Positions 7,423 through 16,954 of a DNA stretch of 64,000 nucleotides are shown one piece after another. The notes beneath the pieces were generated by a model. That model had not been told where the DNA came from, did no database searches, and was given only the letters and a program-made list of their open reading frames with translations. The stretch lies in contig CALZXH010000001.1 of the NCBI GenBank assembly GCA_945830055.1, forward strand, positions 1 through 64,000, in the 5' to 3' direction. The DNA comes from an uncultured Prevotella sp. (GTDB lineage Bacteria; Bacteroidota; Bacteroidia; Bacteroidales; Bacteroidaceae). Position numbers and translations under genes: made by a program. Each line of letters starts with the position of its first letter. The first letter of the stretch is position 1.

Positions 7423-8780
7423 GCACATTACACAGCAAAGCCGCTGCCGGTTTTCTGAAAGACAGTCAGAAGGCAGCATGGCACGACGAGACGTTCTGGT
7501 CGGTACGCACCAAAAGAGACATACAGGCCAAGGGACTGGATGAGTGGGAACAGCTGAGGGAGACCGCCAGCAATATCAAGAAGCACACCATCACCCATCT
7601 GGACGAGTATTTAGAGCAGTTTGCCGGCAATGCAGAGAAAAACGGTGTCATAGTACACTGGGCAAAGGATGCCGAGGAGTTCAACGCCACCGTGCTCGCC
7701 ATTCTGCGGGAACACGGCGTGACCAAGATGGTGAAGAGCAAATCCATGCTCACCGAGGAATGTGAGATGAACCCCTATCTGGAGCAGTATGGCATCGATG
7801 TGGTAGAGACCGACTTGGGTGAGCGCATCATCCAACTGATGCACTCCAAGCCCAGTCATATCGTGATGCCTGCCATCCATATCACACAGGAGGAAGTGGG
7901 ACACCTGTTTGAAGACAAACTGAAGTCGGAACCGGGCAACTACGACCCGACCTACCTCACCTACTGTGCGCGCATGAGTCTGCGCAACGAGTTCATGACA
8001 GCAGGAGCGGGAATGACGGGAGCCAACTTCGGAGTGGCTGCCACCGGAGACATTGTGGTGTGCACCAACGAGGGCAACGCCGACATGAGCACCTCCATGC
8101 CCAAGCTGCACATTGCGGCGATGGGACTGGAGAAGGTGGTGCCCGACTACCGTTCGCTGGCTGTATTCCAGCGCCTGCTATGCCGCTGCGGCACAGGTCA
8201 GCCTACCACCACCTTTACCTCGCACTTCAGAAAGGCAAGACCGGGAGCAGAGATGCACATCATCCTCGTGGACAACGGCAGAAGCGACATCATCGCCAAT
8301 GCAGAGCACTGGGAGTCGCTCAAGTGCATCCGCTGCGGCGCCTGTATGAACACCTGTCCCGTTTACCGTCGTTCGGGAGGTTATTCCTACACCTATTTCA
8401 TTCCGGGACCTATCGGCATCAATCTGGGAATGTTGCGCAACAAGCACAAATATACGGACAACGTGAGCGCTTGCTCGCTCTGCTGTTCATGTGACAACGT
8501 GTGCCCCGCCAAGGTGAACCTTTCGGAGCAGATATACCGCTGGAGACAGGAACTGGACTCCCTGGGCAAAGCCGACAGCATGAAGAAAATGATGAGCAAG
8601 GGCATGAAGGTGCTTTTCGATCATCCTTCGCTCTACCGCACAGCCCTGAGATTTGCTCCTTGGGCAAACCACGCTCCACGTAGCATCATGTACAATCACC
8701 TCAACGGCTGGGGAGAAGGACACGAAATGCCTGTCTTTGCCAGACAGTCGTTTCATGAATGGTGGAAAAACAAAAAGTAA
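7419..8780 (+). CDS. lutB: LutB/YkgF-type iron-sulfur subunit
   Basis: A 453-residue LutB homologue. An N-terminal LUD (DUF162) domain (about 60-290) is followed by two [4Fe-4S] ferredoxin motifs, CIRCGACMNTCP near 303 and CSLCCSCDNVCP near 350, and a short C-terminal tail. It transfers electrons within the L-lactate oxidation complex. The ORF track extends the frame upstream to 6918, but that part lies inside lutA in another frame; the ATG at 7419 overlaps lutA's stop by 4 nt and is clearly the start. Confidence 0.93.
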   Translation: MSTLHSKAAAGFLKDSQKAAWHDETFWSVRTKRDIQAKGLDEWEQLRETASNIKKHTITHLDEYLEQFAGNAEKNGVIVHWAKDAEEFNATVLAILREHGVTKMVKSKSMLTEECEMNPYLEQYGIDVVETDLGERIIQLMHSKPSHIVMPAIHITQEEVGHLFEDKLKSEPGNYDPTYLTYCARMSLRNEFMTAGAGMTGANFGVAATGDIVVCTNEGNADMSTSMPKLHIAAMGLEKVVPDYRSLAVFQRLLCRCGTGQPTTTFTSHFRKARPGAEMHIILVDNGRSDIIANAEHWESLKCIRCGACMNTCPVYRRSGGYSYTYFIPGPIGINLGMLRNKHKYTDNVSACSLCCSCDNVCPAKVNLSEQIYRWRQELDSLGKADSMKKMMSKGMKVLFDHPSLYRTALRFAPWANHAPRSIMYNHLNGWGEGHEMPVFARQSFHEWWKNKK

Positions 8781-8785
8781 AAGGT

Positions 8786-9370
8786 ATGAAGAAAGAAGAA
8801 CTATTCGCAAAGATAAAGCGCAACATCACTACACAATACGAGATGCCTTCTACAGATGACATCCACCCCATTACATTCGCCGACCCACTGAAACAGTTCA
8901 TGGAAGTGACACTGGTGGTGGGTGGCAAGGTGATGCTCGTGGAAGAAGGGACGAAAGCTGACATCAACAGCATCGTGAAAAAACTGCATCCTGAGGCAAA
9001 ACAGATAGCATCCTCACTGCCCGAAGTGACCATCGCCACCATCAATCCCGACACGGTGAGCGAGGCCAACGAACTGAACGGAACGGATGTGGCTGTGCTG
9101 AAAGGAGTGTTTGGAGTGGCTGAAAACGGCTGCATCTGGATTCCACAGACCATGAAGGAAAAGGCGGTATGCTTTATCTCGGAGCAGTTGGTCATCATTC
9201 TCGACCGCAAGGAAATTGTGAACAATATGCACGAGGCATACAACCGCATCGAGTTTACCGACTACGGCTATGGCTGTTTTATCAGCGGACCATCCAAGAC
9301 TGCCGACATCGCACAGGCTTTGGTAATGGGAGCGCAGGCAGCACGTGGCGTCACAGTAGTCATCGTATAG
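8786..9370 (+). CDS. lutC: LutC/YkgG-type LUD-domain subunit
   Basis: A roughly 194-residue LUD-domain protein, the third subunit of the L-lactate oxidation system. Recognisable parts are VNPDTVSEANELNGTDVAVLKGVFGVAENGCIW-type LUD core residues and the closing GPSKTADIAQALVMGAQAARG, where LUD proteins usually have GPSxTADIE. The frame also offers an ATG at 8759 inside lutB. The ATG at 8786, just after lutB's stop and an A-rich stretch, is preferred. A long hairpin follows at 9379-9424. Confidence 0.88.
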   Translation: MKKEELFAKIKRNITTQYEMPSTDDIHPITFADPLKQFMEVTLVVGGKVMLVEEGTKADINSIVKKLHPEAKQIASSLPEVTIATINPDTVSEANELNGTDVAVLKGVFGVAENGCIWIPQTMKEKAVCFISEQLVIILDRKEIVNNMHEAYNRIEFTDYGYGCFISGPSKTADIAQALVMGAQAARGVTVVIV

Positions 9371-9378
9371 TACCATGG

Positions 9379-9424
9379 CATCGCCTAACTGTTTCAGACA
9401 AAGGACTGAAGCAGTTGGGCGATG
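9379..9424. terminator. Hairpin between convergent lutC and aminotransferase genes
   Basis: CATCGCCTAACTGTTTCAG and CTGAAGCAGTTGGGCGATG form a 19-bp stem with two T-G type mismatches and an 8-nt loop. Half of it lies inside the last codons of the aminotransferase. There is no clear T tail, so it may be a bidirectional terminator or RNA 3' stabiliser. Confidence 0.5.
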
Positions 9425-10545
9425 TGCTCTACCTCGGCATCGGTAAGCACCTGATTGCAGGGAATACTCAGTTCCCGGTCGTGTATCTGTTCGGTTATGG
9501 GCAACTGCAAGTGGCTCATGCTTTTGTAACAATGCTGCCGATGCGGGGGTATGGGGTAGTGAATCATGGTATGCACCCCCCCTTCTTCAAGATACTGTTG
9601 CAGTCTGTTGCGCTCGCTGCACATCACAGGGAAGATGTGAAACACGCTCTTTTCCCAATAATCCATATCGGGCAGTTGCAGTTGGCTGTTGCACACATTA
9701 TTTATATAATAGGCTGCCACACGGCGCCGCTGTTCGTTTTCCCTGTCCAGATAACGCAGTTTCACATTAAGTACAGCTGCCTGAACCTCGTCCATCCTGC
9801 TGTTTTTCCCGGCATATCCGAACACATATTTCTGTTTAGAACCATAGTTGGCAAGCGCCCTGACTACCTCAGCCAGCTGTGCGTCGTTGGTGGTTACGGC
9901 TCCTGCATCACCTAATGCTCCCAGATTCTTTCCGGGATAAAAGCTGTGCCCTGCGGCATCACCCAATGAACCGGTACGGGTTTGGGATGCTGAACTCATA
10001 TCGCCGGAACCCGCAAGAAGTCCATGCGCCTGGGCATTGTCTTCTATCAGTTTCAAATGGTGTTTCCGGCATATCCCGGCAATGCGGGAAGAATATGCCA
10101 TTCTGCCGTATAGATGCACTATCATCACCGCCCTTGTTCGTTCGGTAACAGCCTGTTCCAGCCGGTTTTCGTCTATCTGAAAGGTATTGGGATCGGGTTC
10201 CACGAGGACGGGAATCAACCTGTTTTCCGTAATGGCAAGCACCGATGCGATATACGTATTGGCGGGAACTATCACCTCGTCACCCTCTTTCAGCACCCCC
10301 ATTTCCATATAGGCGCGGAGTATCAGGGTGAGAGCATCCAGTCCGTTGGCACAAGTCACGCAATACGACGTGCCGATAAAGGAGGCATAATGCTGTTCAA
10401 AAGCCTTGTTTTCCTGCCCCTGCAGATACCATCCGCCACGCAGCACCCGGAGCACAGCCTCATCTATTTCCTGCTGATGGAGCGCATTGATTTTCTTCAG
10501 ACTAAGGTAATCAACAGTAGGTATGGTATTAGAGAACAACGCCAT
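9394..10545 (-). CDS. DegT/DnrJ/EryC1-type sugar 3-aminotransferase (FdtB/QdtB-like)
   Basis: A PLP-dependent aminotransferase of the sugar-modifying DegT family, about 383 residues. Seen: [14 protein letters not shown] early, the VHLYGRMA block, EDNAQAHG (Asp that holds the PLP nitrogen) and [15 protein letters not shown] with the PLP lysine near 204. With the neighbouring ketoisomerase it would aminate a dTDP-3-keto-6-deoxyhexose, as FdtB or QdtB does. The ORF start at 10626 overlaps the upstream gene by 47 nt; the ATG at 10545 (MALFSNTIP) leaves a 34-nt gap and aligns better with family N-termini. It is the last gene of the sugar operon. Confidence 0.88.
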   Translation of the reverse strand: MALFSNTIPTVDYLSLKKINALHQQEIDEAVLRVLRGGWYLQGQENKAFEQHYASFIGTSYCVTCANGLDALTLILRAYMEMGVLKEGDEVIVPANTYIASVLAITENRLIPVLVEPDPNTFQIDENRLEQAVTERTRAVMIVHLYGRMAYSSRIAGICRKHHLKLIEDNAQAHGLLAGSGDMSSASQTRTGSLGDAAGHSFYPGKNLGALGDAGAVTTNDAQLAEVVRALANYGSKQKYVFGYAGKNSRMDEVQAAVLNVKLRYLDRENEQRRRVAAYYINNVCNSQLQLPDMDYWEKSVFHIFPVMCSERNRLQQYLEEGGVHTMIHYPIPPHRQHCYKSMSHLQLPITEQIHDRELSIPCNQVLTDAEVEHIAQLLQSFV

Positions 10546-10579
10546 GGCAATATGGGTGATATTGGTTATTAATGAGTCA

Positions 10580-11527
10580 TTATAAGGTCCATTCGTAGGT
10601 ATCGTAGCACACTGCACGCGCTCCAAACCCCTCTTTCTGATGTATCAGGTTTTCATTGAGCCACTGCCCATGCTGTTCGGTAGAGATGCCGAAATCGAAA
10701 TAGTTCATGTGGGTGTATTCCTCTGTGAGCAGATGATAAAACAGTTTGTCGAGAGCACCCATCTGCTTGCCACGGGGTGAGGCTGAGATGTATTGCGAAT
10801 GGGCAATCCTGTCTTCTGTTTCGTAAATCACTGTTCCTGCCAACATTTCACAGCCCTGTTTTGCAACGAACAAACGGATATTGCGAGGAAAACGACCGGC
10901 AAGCAATCTGATTTCTTCAAGAGAATGCACAGGGGCTTTGCCGTATTTTTGCAACAGATTGTCGGAAAGGATGTTCCAGAAGCCGGCATAGTCATCACTC
11001 TGTACCACCTGTACGCCCTGTCTGTCTGCCTTCTTGACGCCTCTCACTCGCAATTGCGACCACTTGGGCATGTTTCCATCCAGAGGAACGACAGATGCGA
11101 TCTCTCTGAACTGCAGTCGGGCATGGCAGCACTGCACAATGGCATAGAGGTCTTCCTCCGCCGGACATCTATGGTAAATATGAGGGGCAGGTTTGTACCT
11201 CACCCTGTCAATTCCATTGTCAGCAAGAAAGGAATTGAGCGCGTCGAACACCTGCATTGCCTTCTGTGCAGTCATGTCGTTGCCCATCACCAATCCGCCG
11301 TAAGTGAGTCCGCCATGCGAAAAGAGGCAATTATCCTCGCGATGTGCCGGCAACACAGCCTGCAATGCCCCCTTTTCCGTGTATATCATCAGGGAGAAAT
11401 CGGAAAACCTGTGGGCATGATAGTCCATGTAGCGCCTGTCAATCAGAAAGGTGCCATTCTTGGAACGTGCCACAAACAGGTTCCATTCCTCCTTCTGTTC
11501 ACTATGATACCGCCTTATTTCGAGCAT
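10580..11527 (-). CDS. FemAB/GNAT-like acyl- or aminoacyl-transferase
   Basis: A 315-residue protein resembling the FemAB-like double-GNAT families common in Bacteroidota polysaccharide clusters. Visible landmarks are [15 protein letters not shown] near the start, a middle [15 protein letters not shown], and a late LAGTVIYE...[26 protein letters not shown] reminiscent of the GNAT CoA-binding region. Position between the ketoisomerase and the aminotransferase suggests that it acylates the amino sugar, a job done in Fuc3NAc/Qui3NAc pathways by a left-handed-beta-helix acetyltransferase that is missing here. It overlaps the ketoisomerase gene by 13 nt. Substrate is inferred. Confidence 0.65.
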   Translation of the reverse strand: MLEIRRYHSEQKEEWNLFVARSKNGTFLIDRRYMDYHAHRFSDFSLMIYTEKGALQAVLPAHREDNCLFSHGGLTYGGLVMGNDMTAQKAMQVFDALNSFLADNGIDRVRYKPAPHIYHRCPAEEDLYAIVQCCHARLQFREIASVVPLDGNMPKWSQLRVRGVKKADRQGVQVVQSDDYAGFWNILSDNLLQKYGKAPVHSLEEIRLLAGRFPRNIRLFVAKQGCEMLAGTVIYETEDRIAHSQYISASPRGKQMGALDKLFYHLLTEEYTHMNYFDFGISTEQHGQWLNENLIHQKEGFGARAVCYDTYEWTL

Positions 11528-11952
11528 TGCTTGGATGCCAGGAATTCGTCATAATCATATATATAGTCCTCTTCATCGTAGAGCTCTGATGCCAGGACCA
11601 GGCAAACGGCTCCCGAAGAGAAGTCCTCCAGGGTGCGCCAGATGCCCGTATTGATAAGCAATCCCTGCCAAGGATGGTTCAGATGATATTCGTGCTTTGT
11701 GCCCAAACCGTCATCCAGCGTCACTGTAAACGAACCGCTCACGGCTATGATGAACGACAGACATTCCTTATGCGCATGCCCACCCCTACTTTCACCGCCG
11801 GGCACATCGTATGTCCAATACGCCCTTTTGATGTCGAAGGGCACGTTCTTGCGCTCCTCTGCAACCGTCAGATTGCCACGAGGGTCACATATCTTGGGCA
11901 GTTCTATGATGCGTCCCAGATGGCAAGGGATTTCCTGTTTTGTATTACTCAT
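11515..11952 (-). CDS. dTDP-4-keto-6-deoxyhexose 3,4-ketoisomerase (FdtA/QdtA-like cupin)
   Basis: A small cupin of the WxcM/FdtA family, about 145 residues. The metal-free active-site signature RGGHAHKE (His59, His61) follows the family stretch [16 protein letters not shown], and [15 protein letters not shown] is a typical strand. It moves the keto group of dTDP-4-keto-6-deoxyglucose from C4 to C3, giving the substrate of the aminotransferase. Which epimer forms (Fuc or Qui type) cannot be read from sequence. The ORF's upstream extension lies inside purT; the ATG at 11952 overlaps purT's end by 8 nt. Confidence 0.88.
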   Translation of the reverse strand: MSNTKQEIPCHLGRIIELPKICDPRGNLTVAEERKNVPFDIKRAYWTYDVPGGESRGGHAHKECLSFIIAVSGSFTVTLDDGLGTKHEYHLNHPWQGLLINTGIWRTLEDFSSGAVCLVLASELYDEEDYIYDYDEFLASKQCSK

Positions 11953-13132
11953 GGAACTTGGTATAAGGGTCAGTACCCAAAACTGTTTTTGCCAATCGTT
12001 TTGCCTTGTCACGCAAGGCTGTGGTATCATCCCCCACCTCACCATAACACAGCACTACGCCCATACGCCTGCCCACATGAGCTTCGGGCTTTCCAAAGAT
12101 ACGGATGCGTGTATGGTCTTCCTTCAATGCCTCTACCAGATTGTATGGCAGCGGATCATTGCTCTCTTGGGGTGAAAGAATGACTGCGCTGGCACCTGCA
12201 TGCTCCAAGTGAATGCCTGCAATGGGCAAGCCCATCACCGCACGGAAGTGGAGTTCAAACTCGCTGAGGTTGGTGGTATGGCCTAAGGTCACCATACCCG
12301 TGTCGTGCGGACGGGGGGAGAGTTCGCTGAAAATCACCTCGCCCTGCTTGGTGAGAAAGAACTCCACGCCCCAGATACCGGCACCGGTGAGTGCCTTGGT
12401 CACCTCGTCAGCAATATGCTGTGCCTGCTTCAATGCCTCCTCGGGAATGCTGTACGGCTGCCAGCTCTCGCGATAGTCGCCACCTTTCTGCACATGACCG
12501 ATGGGCGGACAGAAAAGCGTAGGACCCTCTTTCTGCGTTACGGTGAGCAAGGTAAACTCTGAATCAAAGTCGATGAACTCCTCGATAATCACCTCCTTCA
12601 CATCACCACGACTGCCCTCCATTGCCTCGGTAAAGGCCTTCTGCAGCTCGTCATCGTTGTGCACGTAACTCTGTCCATGTCCGGAAGAAGACATCAAGGG
12701 CTTCACCACGCAAGGGAAACCAATCTCATCGGCAGCTTTCTTAAACTCCTCAAAGGTCTTCGCATAGAAATATTTGGCAGTTCTCAATCCCAATTCCTTG
12801 GCAGCCAGATCGCGGATGGCACGTCTGTTCATGGTATAGTTCACGGCCCTGGCACTGGGTACTACCTGAATGCCCTGCTTCTCGAAATCAAACAACCGTT
12901 CGGTGCGTATCGCCTCTATCTCAGGCACAATGATATCGGGCTGATGCTTTTTCACCACGGCATCCAGTGCGTCACCATCCAGCATGGAGAACACCTCCCG
13001 CTCATCAGCCACCTGCATGGCAGGAGCATCATTGTATCGGTCACACGCTATCACATACTGACCCGCACGCTTGGCGGCAATCACGAACTCTTTGCCCAGC
13101 TCACCTGAACCCAACAATAATATCTTCTTCAT
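11945..13132 (-). CDS. purT: Formate-dependent GAR transformylase PurT
   Basis: A full-length (395-residue) ATP-grasp enzyme that makes formyl-GAR from GAR, formate and ATP in purine synthesis, without folate. Seen: [19 protein letters not shown] at the N-terminus, [11 protein letters not shown], the ATP-grasp stretch [14 protein letters not shown] and the late [14 protein letters not shown]. The start at 13132 lies 4 nt after rmlB's stop; the longer ORF start (13180) sits inside rmlB. It is unexpected inside a nucleotide-sugar operon, yet it has no visible defect, so normal purine function is likely. Confidence 0.93.
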   Translation of the reverse strand: MKKILLLGSGELGKEFVIAAKRAGQYVIACDRYNDAPAMQVADEREVFSMLDGDALDAVVKKHQPDIIVPEIEAIRTERLFDFEKQGIQVVPSARAVNYTMNRRAIRDLAAKELGLRTAKYFYAKTFEEFKKAADEIGFPCVVKPLMSSSGHGQSYVHNDDELQKAFTEAMEGSRGDVKEVIIEEFIDFDSEFTLLTVTQKEGPTLFCPPIGHVQKGGDYRESWQPYSIPEEALKQAQHIADEVTKALTGAGIWGVEFFLTKQGEVIFSELSPRPHDTGMVTLGHTTNLSEFELHFRAVMGLPIAGIHLEHAGASAVILSPQESNDPLPYNLVEALKEDHTRIRIFGKPEAHVGRRMGVVLCYGEVGDDTTALRDKAKRLAKTVLGTDPYTKFHE

Positions 13133-13136
13133 TTCA

Positions 13137-14270
13137 TCAGCGGTTTTGGTACATGTTTTCGTAATAATTCTGATAGTCACCCGAGGTCACGTTGTCGAGC
13201 CACTCCTGGTTCTCGAGATACCACTTCACGGTCTTCTCGATGCCCTCTTCAAACTGCAACGAGGGTTCCCAACCCAGTTCGCGCTGCAACTTGGTTGAAT
13301 CGATGGCATAGCGCGCGTCGTGTCCAAGGCGGTCGGTCACATAGGTTATCAAGTCCATATCCTCGCCTTCCTTGCGTCCCAACAGACGGTCAACGGTATT
13401 GATCACCACCTTGATGATGTCGATGTTCTTCCACTCGTTGAAACCACCGATATTGTATGTCTCTGCGATTGTTCCTTTGTGGAAGATAAGGTCAATGGCA
13501 CGGGCATGGTCCACTACATACAGCCAGTCGCGCACATTCTCGCCCTTACCATATACAGGCAACGGCTTGCGATGGCGGATATTGTTGATGAACAGAGGTA
13601 TCAGTTTTTCGGGGAACTGATAAGGACCGTAGTTGTTAGAGCAGTTGGTCACGATGGTAGGCATTCCGTAGGTATCGTGGAAAGCACGCACAAAATGGTC
13701 ACTTCCGGCTTTAGATGCCGAATAGGGAGAATGGGGGTTATACTTAGTGGTCTCCAAGAAGAAGTCCTCACCGTATGCCTCGTGGTGCTGTGACGAAGAA
13801 GCCTTGGTGGTGAACGGTGGTTCGATGCCCTCGGGATGGGTCATTGTCAACGCGCCATACACCTCGTCGGTAGAGATGTGGTAGAAGCGTTTGCCCTCGT
13901 ATTTCTCGGGCAGCGACTCCCAGTACAGTTTGGCGGCCTGCAACAGAGACAGGGTACCCATCACATTGGTGCGGGCAAAGGTGAAGGGGTCCTTGATGGA
14001 ACGGTCCACATGGCTCTCGGCTGCCAGATGGATGATACCATCCACCTGCTCGTCCTGCATCAGCTTGTAGAACGCGTCGAAGTCGCAGATGTCCATCTTC
14101 ACAAACTTGTAGTTGGGCTTGTCCTCAATATCCTTCAGATTGGCAAGATTGCCTGCATAAGTCAACTTGTCGAGATTGATGATTCTATACTCGGGATACT
14201 TGTTCACGAAAAGGCGAACCACATGCGAGCCGATAAAGCCGGCGCCTCCTGTTATAACTATAGTCTTCAT
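13137..14270 (-). CDS. rmlB: dTDP-glucose 4,6-dehydratase RmlB
   Basis: A 377-residue extended short-chain dehydrogenase that converts dTDP-glucose to dTDP-4-keto-6-deoxyglucose. Seen: the NAD site GGAGFIGSH (from residue 8), [19 protein letters not shown] near 134 (Thr-Asp-Glu active site) and the [10 protein letters not shown] catalytic Tyr/Lys near 182. It feeds the ketoisomerase and aminotransferase downstream. No rmlA is in the window, so dTDP-glucose must come from a gene elsewhere. It follows the phosphoesterase gene by 51 nt. Confidence 0.95.
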   Translation of the reverse strand: MKTIVITGGAGFIGSHVVRLFVNKYPEYRIINLDKLTYAGNLANLKDIEDKPNYKFVKMDICDFDAFYKLMQDEQVDGIIHLAAESHVDRSIKDPFTFARTNVMGTLSLLQAAKLYWESLPEKYEGKRFYHISTDEVYGALTMTHPEGIEPPFTTKASSSQHHEAYGEDFFLETTKYNPHSPYSASKAGSDHFVRAFHDTYGMPTIVTNCSNNYGPYQFPEKLIPLFINNIRHRKPLPVYGKGENVRDWLYVVDHARAIDLIFHKGTIAETYNIGGFNEWKNIDIIKVVINTVDRLLGRKEGEDMDLITYVTDRLGHDARYAIDSTKLQRELGWEPSLQFEEGIEKTVKWYLENQEWLDNVTSGDYQNYYENMYQNR

Positions 14271-14321
14271 AATAAATGTTGTATTATTTGTTTCTGTTCT
14301 TTTAATTCTATATTTGCATCA

Positions 14322-14810
14322 CTATTTGATGGTGATGACCTCACAATCGGAAAACTTGCTCCCGTCAATGGTAAGCCTCACCAATGTGCGCTCTTTGTGC
14401 CATCCCTGCATACCAGCAGCACCGGGATTTATGTGAAGCAGTCCCAAGGTCTTGTCATACTGCACCTTCAGAATATGCGAATGACCGCTGATAAACAGTT
14501 GGGGAGGCATGCTGTATATCTGTCCACGCACGGAAGCATCGTAATTGCCGGGATATCCCCCGATATGTTTCATCAGCACCTCCACCTCTTCACACTTGAA
14601 ACGCAACACCTGCGGGAACATCAGTCTTAGGTCGCCACCGTCACAATTGCCGCATACGGCTCTCAACGGTTTGAAGGCGGCCAGGCGGTCTGCCAATTCC
14701 ACGCTGCCGATATCACCGGCATGCCATATCTCATCACACTCGCTGAAATAATGCAGATACTTGTCGTCCCAATAGGAGTGGGTATCGCTCAGTATGCCTA
14801 TTTTCTTCAT
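14322..14810 (-). CDS. YfcE/MJ0936-type metallophosphoesterase
   Basis: A compact 162-residue calcineurin-like phosphodiesterase. The metal ligands are all present: ILSDTHSY (Asp9, His11), WHAGDIG, CGNCDG (Asn/Asp near 55) and FISGHSH near 110. E. coli YfcE has phosphodiesterase activity on artificial substrates; the physiological substrate is unknown. It lies 17 nt after the cytidylate-kinase-like gene and is probably co-transcribed with it. Confidence 0.9.
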   Translation of the reverse strand: MKKIGILSDTHSYWDDKYLHYFSECDEIWHAGDIGSVELADRLAAFKPLRAVCGNCDGGDLRLMFPQVLRFKCEEVEVLMKHIGGYPGNYDASVRGQIYSMPPQLFISGHSHILKVQYDKTLGLLHINPGAAGMQGWHKERTLVRLTIDGSKFSDCEVITIK

Positions 14811-14827
14811 TTTTCCTATTCTTTTTT

Positions 14828-15457
14828 CTATTCCTCAAGATGCAGTACCTCGGTCACATACTGTTCTATCAGTCGTTCTGTACCTTCCAACCCTAACACA
14901 CTGCTGTTGATGCAGAGATGATAACTGTCGCTGTGCCCCCATCGCTTGCCCGTGTAGTAGTTGTAATACTGGGCACGCTCCTTCTCTCCATTGACAATCA
15001 GCTTGCGTGCTGCTGCTCTGTCGCATCCCTTGCGTTCACATACCAGCTGCAAACGCTTGTCCATATCGGCTGTAACGAACACATTGACCACGTTGGGATA
15101 ATCACGCAGTACGTAGTCGGCACACCGTCCCACAAACACGCACGATGAGTCGGCAGCAGCCTTGCGTATGGCATCACTCTGTATTTTGAACAAAGACTCC
15201 TGCGAGATGCTGTCACTGTAGAAATTGGAGTCGCCCAAATGAGGAGTAGCGATATGCAAAAAGGAACTGAAGAATCCTTTTTGTTCATCATTCTTCTCAA
15301 AAAACTCCTTACAAAAACCACTCTCCTTTGCCGCAAGATTCAGCAGTTCGCGGTCGTAGAACCGACATCCGAAATATGTAGCCAGCCGCTCTGCTATGAG
15401 TCGTCCGCCGCTGCCTATCTGCCTGCCCACATTGATAATGATTTTCTTGTCTTTCAT
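14828..15457 (-). CDS. Cytidylate kinase-like protein
   Basis: A 209-residue P-loop protein of the cytidylate-kinase-like (Cytidylate_kin2) family. The loop is degenerate compared with true CMP kinases: GRQIGSGGRLIAERLA near residue 11. FYDRELLNLAAKESG and VFVGRCADYVLRD are family blocks. A canonical cmk is present at 50959-51648, so this paralogue probably has another role or substrate. It lies 18 nt downstream of the MATE gene. Confidence 0.82.
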   Translation of the reverse strand: MKDKKIIINVGRQIGSGGRLIAERLATYFGCRFYDRELLNLAAKESGFCKEFFEKNDEQKGFFSSFLHIATPHLGDSNFYSDSISQESLFKIQSDAIRKAAADSSCVFVGRCADYVLRDYPNVVNVFVTADMDKRLQLVCERKGCDRAAARKLIVNGEKERAQYYNYYTGKRWGHSDSYHLCINSSVLGLEGTERLIEQYVTEVLHLEE

Positions 15458-15475
15458 CTCATTGCTTGTTTTATG

Positions 15476-16828
15476 TCACTTCATTTGCCCTTTCATCTTT
15501 CTCACATACCTTGCCATCATCACCAGCGTCACTATGGCCGAGATGGTATCCGAAACAGGCATAGCCCACCACACGCCGTCCACACCGAAGATAGGGGGCA
15601 GAATGAATATCAGGGGCAAAAGGAAAATCATCTGTCTGGACAAGGAAAGGAAGATGCTCACTTTTGCCTTGCCTATACTCTGGAAAAAGTTGGTAACCAC
15701 CATCTGATAGCCTACGATAAGGAAGGCAGCCATCATGATACGCAGTCCGCGGACAGAATGCTCTATCAGCTGACTGTCAGTGGTAAAGAGACGCACGCAG
15801 GGTGCGGGGAAGAACTGCGCTACCACGAAACCCAACGCGGTGACGGCAGATGCTGCCACCATAGAGAGCTTGAGCACAAGCATCAGTCGGTCGTATCGCT
15901 GTGCTCCGTAGTTATATCCCGCAATGGGCTGCATACCTTGGTTCACACCCATACACACCATCACAAAGATGAACGCCACCCTGTTGGCTATACCGTAGGC
16001 TCCCACCACCATGTCGCCCCCGTAGATTTGCAGACTCCTGTTAATGAATATCACCACAATACAGGCACACACGTTCATGGAGAAGGGAGACAGACCGATG
16101 GCTATGATATTGCGCACTATATCGGTAACCGGGCGAAAAGTGCCGGAGGCGAGGTGAAGCAACTGACGCTTGTCGGCAAGCAGACGCATCTGCCATGTCA
16201 GCGATACCATCTGCGACAGTATGGTGGCAATGGCTGCACCTCGTATGCCCATGTCAAACGTATAGATGAACAGGGGGTCGAGCGCCGTATTGAGCATCAC
16301 CGTAAAGATAGTGGCATACATGGCAAGCCTCGGTTTGCCTGAAGCACGCAGTACGGCATTCATCCCAAAATACATGTGGGAGAACACATTGCCCAGCAAG
16401 ATGATGATCATATAGTCACGGGCATAAGGCAATGTGTATTCACTGGCACCAAAGAAGTAAAGGATAGGATCAAGGAAAAGCAGAGACACCACACTGAAGA
16501 GCACACCGATAATCAGGTTGAGTGTGACCGTATTGCCCAGGATATGGCGTGCCATCACATAGTCTTTCTGTCCCAGTTTGACAGAGATAAACGTGGAGGC
16601 ACCCACACCCACTGCCGCACCGAAGGCTGCAGAAAGGTTCATAAAGGGGAATGTGAGCGCCAGTCCGGCAATGGCAAGCGCACCTACTCCCTGTCCGATG
16701 AAGATGCTGTCAACCATATTGTACAGCGAAGAGGCCGTCATTGCCACAATAGCAGGTAATGCGTATTGCAACAACAACCGCCCGACGGGTTTTGTACCCA
16801 ACTCAAGAGTAGCCTGATGTTTATCCAT
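15476..16828 (-). CDS. MATE family efflux transporter
   Basis: A 450-residue inner-membrane protein with about twelve hydrophobic segments in two similar halves (LLLQYALPAIVAMTASSLYNMVDSIFIG begins the first). It is a MATE-type Na+ or H+ coupled exporter of drugs or metabolites; substrate unknown. The start at 16828 (MDKHQATLELG) is chosen because the ORF's longer start (16852) lies inside the -7 box at 16850-16857. It is the first gene of the eight-gene minus-strand run that ends with the sugar aminotransferase. Confidence 0.9.
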   Translation of the reverse strand: MDKHQATLELGTKPVGRLLLQYALPAIVAMTASSLYNMVDSIFIGQGVGALAIAGLALTFPFMNLSAAFGAAVGVGASTFISVKLGQKDYVMARHILGNTVTLNLIIGVLFSVVSLLFLDPILYFFGASEYTLPYARDYMIIILLGNVFSHMYFGMNAVLRASGKPRLAMYATIFTVMLNTALDPLFIYTFDMGIRGAAIATILSQMVSLTWQMRLLADKRQLLHLASGTFRPVTDIVRNIIAIGLSPFSMNVCACIVVIFINRSLQIYGGDMVVGAYGIANRVAFIFVMVCMGVNQGMQPIAGYNYGAQRYDRLMLVLKLSMVAASAVTALGFVVAQFFPAPCVRLFTTDSQLIEHSVRGLRIMMAAFLIVGYQMVVTNFFQSIGKAKVSIFLSLSRQMIFLLPLIFILPPIFGVDGVWWAMPVSDTISAIVTLVMMARYVRKMKGQMK

Positions 16829-16849
16829 AAAAAAGTGGCATAAGCACCG

Positions 16850-16857
16850 CAAAGGTA
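16850..16857 (-). promoter_or_regulatory. -7 box of the MATE operon
   Basis: The minus strand reads TACCTTTG 22 nt upstream of the chosen ATG. A TTG-containing -33 is weak. It is back to back with the plus-strand subtilase promoter. Confidence 0.5.
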
Positions 16858-16898
16858 GGCAAAAAAAATCTTATCTCTGTCAAGATTCGATGTTTTTA

Positions 16899-16930
16899 TT
16901 TGGTTTTTAGCAGAATAAGCAGTAAGTTTG
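16899..16930 (+). promoter_or_regulatory. Promoter of the subtilase gene
   Basis: TTTG (16899-16902), 20 nt, TAAGTTTG (16923-16930), 24 nt before the chosen ATG. A near-ideal Bacteroidota promoter that also fixes the start at 16955. Confidence 0.7.
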
Positions 16931-16954
16931 CATCCCACAAAAAAGAAGCAGGAG

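Noticed and set aside
15239-16342. 367-codon plus-strand ORF over the MATE gene
   Set aside because: Antisense shadow of the MATE and kinase-like genes; no recognisable domains.
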